A DNA stretch of 27,311 nt from Mageeibacillus sp. UBA1193 (GTDB lineage Bacteria; Bacillota; Clostridia; Saccharofermentanales; Saccharofermentanaceae). Under the pieces are notes generated by a model that was not told the DNA's origin, ran no database searches, and was given only the letters and a program-made list of their open reading frames with translations. Below are positions 22,086 through 27,311 of the stretch, in pieces; positions within the stretch are counted from its first letter, which is position 1; every line of letters starts with the position of its first letter. Where the stretch lies: the NCBI GenBank assembly GCA_002310155.1, contig DBYF01000044.1, positions 1 to 27,311 on the forward strand, read 5' to 3'. A program made the position numbers and the translations under genes.

Positions 22086-24791
22086 TCAGCCGACGGAACG
22101 GAACTTGAGAGCCGCGTATTTACGAATCGTTTCAGCAGTTCTTGAAAGGATTGACTGGATCATTTCCTTCTCCGGACGCGCAGTGAAATAGCCCTGGACC
22201 AGATCAACACCGAGCAGGATCGAAGTACGCAGTTCTTCTTCTGTCTCGACACCTTCCGCGAGTGCGAGGATACCATTATCGTGCGAGAACTCGATAATAT
22301 CTCTTACGAAGTGCTGCTTCTGCGGGCTCTCCTCGATGCGGGAGATCAGAGCACGGTCGATCTTCACGTAATTCGGTGTATATCTCAGGAGATTCGAGAC
22401 ATTGGAATAACCGGCGCCGTAGTCATCGACGGCCGTCTTGATGCCGAGTCTGGAATAGGCGCTCTTCATGCTCTCCAGGTCCTCATCCGAGATCTCCGAG
22501 TGCTCCGTCAGCTCAACAACGATAGAGTCCGGGTGATCCGCCAGGTAAGTCTCAAGGACTTTCAGATCGATCTCTTTCAAGAGGCATCCCGGGATCGAGT
22601 TGATAAAGATCTTCTTGCCGTCCGAGAGTTTGCTGATATTCTTCTTCATAAAGGAAATGACGTTGACGAAGGTCGCGCGCTCCACATCGTAGAGACGATC
22701 ATAGTACTCCGCGTAACGCAGGATCGACATCGGCGACAGGTACGGAGTGACATCCGCGCGCATAAGGGCCTCATAGCCGTAGATCTTTCCTGAGTTGACC
22801 TCGACGATCGGCTGGAAGTGATAGAGCAGCTTGTTGTCATCGAGAACGCTGCTCACGACACGGGCTTCCTTCTGCTCCTCTTCCGTCAGCTCACGCTTCT
22901 CAAAGAGCTTCAGTGCATTCGCCTTATCTTCGTTCTTCTTGCTGATCGCTACATTGACGAGTCGCTCCAGCTCCTCGGAGGAAGCCGGACTTCCGCACTC
23001 GACACCATAGTAGAGCTCAATCCCTTTGATCGTTTCGGAATCACTGAAGACTTCGCCGATCAGTTTCATAAGACGGTCTTTCTCGGAGAGCATCTCGGAG
23101 TCATCGGAACTGCTCGTGATACGGATCGCCACCATCTCATCGTTTCCGACGCGGAAGCACAGGCAGTTTTTCGAAGAGAATACCTTCTCAAGAGCGCTCG
23201 CCGTGGAGATGATCGCGTTGTCGCCTTCTTTTCTTCCATAGGTATCGTTGATCTTCGACAGGTCCTTGATATCGATCGCCAGCGCGCCCATATAGCCGCC
23301 GTTATTCTTCAACAGGTGCAGGAGAGTCTCCGACTGCTCGAGGAAACCTCTATAGTTCGGAAGACCCGTCAGGCTGTCTGTTGTTACGCCGGTCTTGGCG
23401 ATACTGCTGCTGCCGATCAGTTCATCTGTTCTTCTATAGCACTCGATACCTCTGGAGACACTTCTGATCCACGCACGGAATTCCGGAGAGATGACCTTCG
23501 CCCGGTTACCATAGCTGACCGCGGCATAGCCGAAGACCATGTCCTCATAGTAAAGAGGCATGAAGTAGTAAGCTGCCGGTTCTTCCCTCTCTTCGTAGAG
23601 TTCCGGGAGCATCTCTTTCTTATCAAAGTAAGTATCGGTCAGGATACGGTCCTTACTGTCGGCACCGCATCGGATCACCTGATGGATCTGGTCCTCAAAT
23701 ACCGCGCCAGCTTCACCGAGCGACGGATTCAGGCACAGCGTCAAGCTGTCAAACCCATTGATGTAATAGATCGATGAGAAGATCGTGCTGACCAGTCCGG
23801 TAAAGGAGGTCTGCGCGAGGAGATCCTCATCAATATAGTTCAGCGGTGAGAACATCGAGCTCAAGGAAAGATCCGTATCCCACATCTCTCTTCTCTCATA
23901 TACGGGCTTGATGCTGTCGCCGTCACATCCGCAGCTCTCACCGATGAAGAGCTCGTCATCAAAGGAAAGCTCGCCGACTTCTTCTTCACGCATCATGGCA
24001 TCGATATGCTTGGCCGAATTCTGACCGAGACTGTAGTAGGAAAGTGAGGCCGATGTGATCGGGATCGGCGCATGACGTCCTTCTTCGTTGCAGTCACAGC
24101 CGACGACCGCGATATCCTGCGGGATCCTGTACCCGTTCTTCGTCAGGCGCTTGGCCACGCCCAGAGCCATATAGTCGTTCGCACAGGCGACCGCTTCAGG
24201 AAGCTTGTCACCGCTGCTTAAGAGGCTGTCCACCAGGCTCTCGCCACTCGTGTACCAGAAGTCGCCGTAGAAGATCCTGTCCTCATTTATTTCGATATCG
24301 TGATCGGAGAGGGCATCCTTATACGCCTGCAGACGGATCTGCGAATGCGGATGCCATGCTTTTCCCGTAAGGAAAGCAATATCCGTCATGCCGTGTTCTT
24401 CGATAAGATGGTCGATGACCGCACGCTCCGGAATATAGTTGTTGATATGGATCGACGGGTAATACTTGCTGTCCTTATCTACGAAAAGCACTTTTCCCTG
24501 ATAGTTCTGATGCAGGTCCTCCTCGATCCTCTTGATCACGCCCTCGGTCTGGATCGTATCCGCCATCACAACGATCGCATCAAACTTCTCGTAAGACACG
24601 AGTCCGAAGATCGAAGGCTCGCCGATGCAGCGGGCAGGAGTATGCTGATACTTGATGAACATGGAGAAGACGCAAACGTCAAAATCCCTGCCAAAAGCCT
24701 CTTTCAGGAAGCCTTTCAGGAACCGTCCGTAGTTATATTCTTCGGGCTGTCCGAGTAAAACAGCGATTCTTTTACGACATTTGCTACACAT
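22086..24791 (-). CDS. PBP1-like sensor - degenerate GGDEF - EAL c-di-GMP phosphodiesterase
   Basis: 901 residues, no signal peptide or membrane helix, so cytosolic. Residues 8-290 resemble the LacI/periplasmic-binding-protein type 1 sugar-sensor fold (RIAVLLGQPEE, HGMTDIAFLTGK, PEAVACANDYMALGVA) but lack the LacI DNA-binding helices. A middle region of about 150 residues is unassigned. The GGDEF domain (from about 465) has GNDEM (549-553) for GGDEF and should be catalytically dead; such domains often bind GTP to activate the EAL. The EAL domain (about 650-900) keeps its key residues: E674-A-L, the Asn of FINSIPG, VELTE, TAVDDYGAGYS, YVKIDRA, AEGVETEEEL and QGYF. It should therefore hydrolyse c-di-GMP, perhaps under control of a cytosolic sugar. 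No Shine-Dalgarno sequence precedes the ATG. Confidence 0.9.
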   Translation of the reverse strand: MCSKCRKRIAVLLGQPEEYNYGRFLKGFLKEAFGRDFDVCVFSMFIKYQHTPARCIGEPSIFGLVSYEKFDAIVVMADTIQTEGVIKRIEEDLHQNYQGKVLFVDKDSKYYPSIHINNYIPERAVIDHLIEEHGMTDIAFLTGKAWHPHSQIRLQAYKDALSDHDIEINEDRIFYGDFWYTSGESLVDSLLSSGDKLPEAVACANDYMALGVAKRLTKNGYRIPQDIAVVGCDCNEEGRHAPIPITSASLSYYSLGQNSAKHIDAMMREEEVGELSFDDELFIGESCGCDGDSIKPVYERREMWDTDLSLSSMFSPLNYIDEDLLAQTSFTGLVSTIFSSIYYINGFDSLTLCLNPSLGEAGAVFEDQIHQVIRCGADSKDRILTDTYFDKKEMLPELYEEREEPAAYYFMPLYYEDMVFGYAAVSYGNRAKVISPEFRAWIRSVSRGIECYRRTDELIGSSSIAKTGVTTDSLTGLPNYRGFLEQSETLLHLLKNNGGYMGALAIDIKDLSKINDTYGRKEGDNAIISTASALEKVFSSKNCLCFRVGNDEMVAIRITSSSDDSEMLSEKDRLMKLIGEVFSDSETIKGIELYYGVECGSPASSEELERLVNVAISKKNEDKANALKLFEKRELTEEEQKEARVVSSVLDDNKLLYHFQPIVEVNSGKIYGYEALMRADVTPYLSPMSILRYAEYYDRLYDVERATFVNVISFMKKNISKLSDGKKIFINSIPGCLLKEIDLKVLETYLADHPDSIVVELTEHSEISDEDLESMKSAYSRLGIKTAVDDYGAGYSNVSNLLRYTPNYVKIDRALISRIEESPQKQHFVRDIIEFSHDNGILALAEGVETEEELRTSILLGVDLVQGYFTARPEKEMIQSILSRTAETIRKYAALKFRSVG

Positions 24792-24797
24792 ATAAAT

Positions 24798-24826
24798 ATA
24801 TTAGTTTATGCGCGTGCAATTCGCAA
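24798..24826 (-). promoter_or_regulatory. Promoter giving an apparently leaderless message for the phosphodiesterase gene
   Basis: On the minus strand TTGCGA (24821-24826) and TAATAT (24798-24803) are 17 bp apart, and only 6 nt separate the -10 from the ATG (24791). The predicted start site coincides with the start codon. The region just upstream is A/T-rich with no AGGAGG-like sequence. Confidence 0.5.
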
Positions 24827-24843
24827 TTAAATATGACAATTAT

Positions 24844-25851
24844 TCACAGTTTCTTTTCTTCCTCATCCAGAAGGCGCTTGAGGTACAGGAGCATCTTCTC
24901 TTCATACTCGGTCTCGATAGGCATCCTCATCGGATCCTCAACAGTCAGAGCGGAAAGACCCTGCTCCACGCACTTTCTGGCTTTTTCCTTATCTCCCAGT
25001 ACGAAATACGAATAATAGCCGAGCGTCCTTCTGCCATTACAATCCATATCTTTCTCGATCTGTTCCTTGACACTGTTGTAATACTCGGTCGCTTTCGTAT
25101 AGTCTTTCTGGCGGTAGGCATAATAATCCATCAGGCAGGCGTTTCGGGAAACACGTGCCAGGATCGGCAGCTTGGTGTCGGTCAATCTCTCGATCATATA
25201 GATGTTTTCCGCAATGCCGTTAAGGTCATTGGTCATCTCTGCCTTGAGATGACGGAGACGGAGATATCTCCACTTATAGAAATCCACCTCTGTCTGGACG
25301 GGAAGTTCATGAAGCGGAGGAAGATCTACATTCTCAATGGAACCTCCGTCACGGATCTCCCTGATCTTCTTTTCCAGGAAGGTAGCAAATTCATTCTTCT
25401 TCCCCTTAGATAACGGCTTCGATAAAGGGATTGCGATAAAAAAGAAGCCAAATGTAGTGAGCATACCGATGAACACTGCGCGCGCAAAATTATACGGGAT
25501 GGCGATAACCGCGTATGTAAGCAATGCGACGATCGCAGCAAGAACGATACAAGTTACAGTGTTGACCTTCCTGCCTACCTTCTTATTCTTTTCTTCCGGC
25601 CAGTAACAGTCGATCAGCAGATCCGGAAATGGTGCGAACTTGAACTTCTTAATTCTCAGCTTTCCTCTCTTCGCGGGGTCTTCCGCATAAAGGTCCTTCT
25701 CGACCGAAAACCCGAGATAGGTCAGTCTTCGGAACGTTGCTCCCTCCGGAACGGAAAAAGCGATCACGATCAGATCACTGATCAAAAGCACAAGGCCAAC
25801 GGACATCAAGGCGACCCACATACCGAGAAGAATCTGAAGCAATAAAACCAT
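24844..25851 (-). CDS. Four-helix membrane protein with a TPR-like C-terminus, function unknown
   Basis: 335 residues from the chosen start. Two membrane helices open the protein (about 1-33) and two more lie at about 100-145. A basic loop of about 60 residues with YLGFSVEKDLY and KFKFAPFPD lies between the pairs. The C-terminal 190 residues are soluble and helical, with a TPR-like part near the end (YYAYRQKDYTKATEYYNS, DKEKARKCVEQGLSAL). I do not recognise the family. The start at 25851 has GGGTGG 5 nt upstream and follows the predicted transcription start. An in-frame GTG at 25881 would overlap the -10 and has no ribosome site. It lies 52 bp upstream of the phosphodiesterase gene on the same strand and diverges from the SPFH gene. 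Confidence 0.7.
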   Translation of the reverse strand: MVLLLQILLGMWVALMSVGLVLLISDLIVIAFSVPEGATFRRLTYLGFSVEKDLYAEDPAKRGKLRIKKFKFAPFPDLLIDCYWPEEKNKKVGRKVNTVTCIVLAAIVALLTYAVIAIPYNFARAVFIGMLTTFGFFFIAIPLSKPLSKGKKNEFATFLEKKIREIRDGGSIENVDLPPLHELPVQTEVDFYKWRYLRLRHLKAEMTNDLNGIAENIYMIERLTDTKLPILARVSRNACLMDYYAYRQKDYTKATEYYNSVKEQIEKDMDCNGRRTLGYYSYFVLGDKEKARKCVEQGLSALTVEDPMRMPIETEYEEKMLLYLKRLLDEEEKKL

Positions 25852-25879
25852 AACAACCACCCAAACAAAAACTAAACTC

Positions 25880-25909
25880 ACAATACTCTATAGTTATACG
25901 AAGCGTCAA
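25880..25909 (-). promoter_or_regulatory. Candidate promoter of the unknown membrane protein
   Basis: On the minus strand TTGACG (25904-25909) and TATTGT (25880-25885) are 18 bp apart. The -35 is one arm of the inverted repeat at 25904-25923. Confidence 0.5.
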
Positions 25910-25923
25910 GAAAATACTTGACG
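25904..25923. promoter_or_regulatory. Perfect inverted repeat covering both divergent -35 elements
   Basis: CGTCAAGaaaataCTTGACG has 7-bp perfect arms around a 6-bp centre. Each arm supplies the TTGACG -35 of one of the two divergent promoters (membrane protein leftward, SPFH gene rightward). A dimeric regulator bound here would control both. Confidence 0.5.
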
Positions 25924-25946
25924 GCAGATCTTTTTCGTGGCAATAT
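25918..25946 (+). promoter_or_regulatory. Candidate promoter of the SPFH gene
   Basis: TTGACG (25918-25923) and CAATAT (25941-25946) are 17 bp apart. The start site would be near 25953, just before the 11-bp tandem repeats. Confidence 0.45.
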
Positions 25947-25955
25947 ATTCACGAT

Positions 25956-25988
25956 GATATCACTTTGATATCACTTCAACATCACAGG
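25956..25988 (+). repeat. Three tandem 11-bp repeats in the SPFH leader
   Basis: GATATCACTTT, GATATCACTTC and AACATCACAGG follow one another without a gap. The first two differ at one base; the third keeps the ATCAC core. The period of 11 bp is about one helical turn. They lie at about +3 to +35 of the predicted SPFH transcript, which suits a regulator-binding array or a leader element. Confidence 0.55.
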
Positions 25989-26037
25989 AAGTAGAGGAAG
26001 AGCGAGTGCTTTTCCACAGTAAGAAAGGGTGATCTAA

Positions 26038-27093
26038 ATGAAAGACACGAACATTCATGAGAAAGTATTAAAGGGCAGAAAGATCGGCGGTCTGGTCCTT
26101 TTCCTGTACATTGTACTGACGCTCGCAGCAACCGCAGGTGTTATCTACTGCGCATCCAACGGTGGCGAAGACGGACCTGCTCCGGCATGGCTGTTTATCC
26201 TCTGCATCGTTTATTACTGCATCGGCTGGATCCCGCTTCTCGGTCTTAAAGTCCTTAAGCCGAACGAAGCTCTCGTCCTTACCCTCTTCGGTAAGTACAT
26301 CGGCACACTGAAGGGCGACGGATTCTTCTATGTAAACCCGTTCTGCACAGCCTTCAACCCGGCAGCAGGCACTCACCTCGGACAGAGCGGTGACGTTTCC
26401 CAGAAGGGGTCTTCCCTCCTCGCTGCAGCAGCGGCGGCAAGCACTGGCGCAACACCGGCAGCTACTGCTGAGATGGTCTCACGTAAGATCTCGCTGAAGG
26501 TCATGACACTTTCCAACTCTAAGCAGAAGGTCAACGACGTTCTCGGTAACCCGGTCGAGATCGCAGTCGCAGTTATGTGGAAGGTCAACGATACCGCGAA
26601 GGCAGTATTTAACGTAGATAACTTCAAGGAGTACCTCTCCCTGCAGTGCGATACCGCAGTAAGAAATGTCGTTAAGGTCTATCCTTACGATGTAACAGAT
26701 AACGTAGATACCACTGGTGACGGTGAAGCCGATGACGGTTCTCTCAGAGGTTCCACAGAGGTCGTTGCCAACCGTATCAAGGAAGAGATCCAGAGCAAGG
26801 TTGCTGACGCTGGTCTTGAGATCGTAGACGCCCGTATCACCTATCTCGCTTACGCACCGGAGATCGCAGCTGCGATGCTTCAGCGCCAGCAGGCTTCCGC
26901 GATCGTTGACGCGAGAAAGCTCATCGTTGACGGTGCCGTCGGTATGGTCGAGATGGCTCTGGAAAGATTGTCCGAGAAGAACACAGTCGAGCTGGACGAG
27001 GAGCGCAAGGCGGCAATGGTTTCTAACCTCCTGGTCGTACTGTGCGGCAATAAGGAAGCCCAGCCGGTCGTTAACTCCGGGAGCCTCTACTGA
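26038..27093 (+). CDS. SPFH/Band 7 domain membrane protein
   Basis: 351 residues. Two N-terminal membrane helices (about 16-38 and 51-69) are followed by the SPFH domain (about 70-300): VLKPNEALVLTLFGKYIGTL and GDGFFYVNPF open it, then NPVEIAVAVMWKVNDTAKAV, and the helical end GLEIVDARITYLAYAPEIAA leads into the QRQQASAIVDARK segment typical of the family. An Ala-rich insertion (about 125-145, LLAAAAAASTGATPAATAEM) interrupts the early part. Such proteins form oligomeric membrane platforms for proteases, envelope homeostasis or export; the exact job here is unknown. The ribosome site is AAAGGGTGAT. The ribbon-helix-helix gene follows after 20 bp. Confidence 0.9.
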   Translation: MKDTNIHEKVLKGRKIGGLVLFLYIVLTLAATAGVIYCASNGGEDGPAPAWLFILCIVYYCIGWIPLLGLKVLKPNEALVLTLFGKYIGTLKGDGFFYVNPFCTAFNPAAGTHLGQSGDVSQKGSSLLAAAAAASTGATPAATAEMVSRKISLKVMTLSNSKQKVNDVLGNPVEIAVAVMWKVNDTAKAVFNVDNFKEYLSLQCDTAVRNVVKVYPYDVTDNVDTTGDGEADDGSLRGSTEVVANRIKEEIQSKVADAGLEIVDARITYLAYAPEIAAAMLQRQQASAIVDARKLIVDGAVGMVEMALERLSEKNTVELDEERKAAMVSNLLVVLCGNKEAQPVVNSGSLY

Positions 27094-27113
27094 TAAAGTA
27101 AGGAGCCGCGAAT

Positions 27114-27311
27114 ATGGCTGAGAAGAAACAGGTCCCGCTCAGACTTTCGGCGAAGCTCTATGACGCCATCGCGGCGTGGGCCGAAGACGACTTCCGTTCC
27201 GTCAACGGACAGATCGAATACCTGCTGACCGAGTGTGTCAGACAGAGGAAAAAGAACGGCAAGTACGTGTCGGACGAGCTGGATAAGCCGCTCGACATCG
27301 ACATCGAGTAA
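27114..27311 (+). CDS. Arc/CopG-type ribbon-helix-helix DNA-binding protein
   Basis: 65 residues, complete, with its stop codon at the last bases of the window. The basic N-terminal strand KKQVPLRLS and the two helices LYDAIAAWAEDDF and SVNGQIEYLLTECVRQRKK match the Arc-type fold, which binds DNA as a dimer through the paired strands. It has a strong ribosome site (AAGGAG, 8 nt before the ATG) and lies 20 bp after the SPFH gene, so the two are probably co-transcribed. It is a candidate for the regulator that reads the inverted or tandem repeats upstream of the SPFH gene; this is inference from position only. No toxin partner is seen inside the window. Confidence 0.8.
   Translation: MAEKKQVPLRLSAKLYDAIAAWAEDDFRSVNGQIEYLLTECVRQRKKNGKYVSDELDKPLDIDIE

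Noticed and set aside
22060..22095. Terminator at the 3' end of the phosphodiesterase gene
   Set aside because: The T-run is present, but the only stem (GGCTGA with TCAGGC) has a mismatch near its base and overlaps the stop codon; too weak to call.
22818..23777. A 319-codon plus-strand frame opposite the phosphodiesterase gene
   Set aside because: No start signal or domain; the opposite strand encodes clear GGDEF and EAL folds.
1..27311. Mobile elements, CRISPR arrays, tRNA/rRNA genes, known riboswitches
   Set aside because: Scanned for transposase or integrase motifs, regular repeat-spacer patterns and tRNA-like cloverleaf ends; none found.

Overview
The window reads as chromosomal DNA of an anaerobic, Gram-positive-type bacterium of the Clostridia (Bacillota), probably a gut or rumen relative of the Oscillospiraceae/Lachnospiraceae. 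This is inferred from AGGAGG-type ribosome binding sites, many lipoproteins with a lipobox cysteine, a PerR / reverse rubrerythrin / flavodiiron oxygen-defence cluster, and large c-di-GMP signalling proteins. Base composition is close to 50% GC throughout. I see no insertion sequence, prophage, CRISPR array, tRNA or rRNA gene.

Layout. (1) 1-4150, all minus strand: an ABC-2 exporter operon (ATPase, two overlapping permeases), a branched terminator, then the membrane N-terminus of a probable sensor kinase cut by the window edge. A NarL-type dyad sits upstream of the ATPase. (2) 4160-10005: a Sel1-repeat lipoprotein (minus) diverging from a 1288-residue membrane sensor (plus) that joins an ECF-S-like membrane block, a two-component-type beta-propeller, a Y_Y_Y domain and a diguanylate cyclase domain followed by a degenerate second copy. 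Their shared promoter region holds a perfect 18-bp palindrome. (3) 10002-12854, minus: nadE and a DUF4298-acetyltransferase fusion in one operon; nadE converges on the sensor gene with a 4-bp stop-codon overlap. (4) 12944-15384: a secreted GH16 beta-glucanase (minus) diverging from an AraC regulator (plus), with two 12-bp direct repeats 20 bp apart between them. (5) 15435-18361, minus: a likely three-gene unit of an acidic lipoprotein, a 35-residue peptide gene and a large beta-helix surface protein. (6) 18479-21926, minus: a small thioesterase, then perR - reverse rubrerythrin - flavodiiron protein, transcribed in the order perR to flavodiiron. (7) 22086-25851, minus: a cytosolic PBP1-like / degenerate GGDEF / EAL phosphodiesterase with an apparently leaderless start, preceded by an unrecognised membrane protein. 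(8) 25904-27311, plus: an SPFH-domain membrane protein and a ribbon-helix-helix protein, with an inverted repeat and three 11-bp tandem repeats in front.

How it works together (inference): opposing c-di-GMP enzymes (cyclase at 6139, phosphodiesterase at 22086) with different sensory inputs, beta-glucan degradation under AraC control, cell-surface display, and protection of an anaerobe from oxygen and peroxide.

The most unusual signal is not a gene. The 8-mer AAAAGCAC, often extended to GAAAAGCACT, occurs 17 times on the two strands, where about one would be expected by chance. Eight copies lie in the roughly 6-7% of the window that is intergenic, and the other nine lie in different reading frames inside genes.
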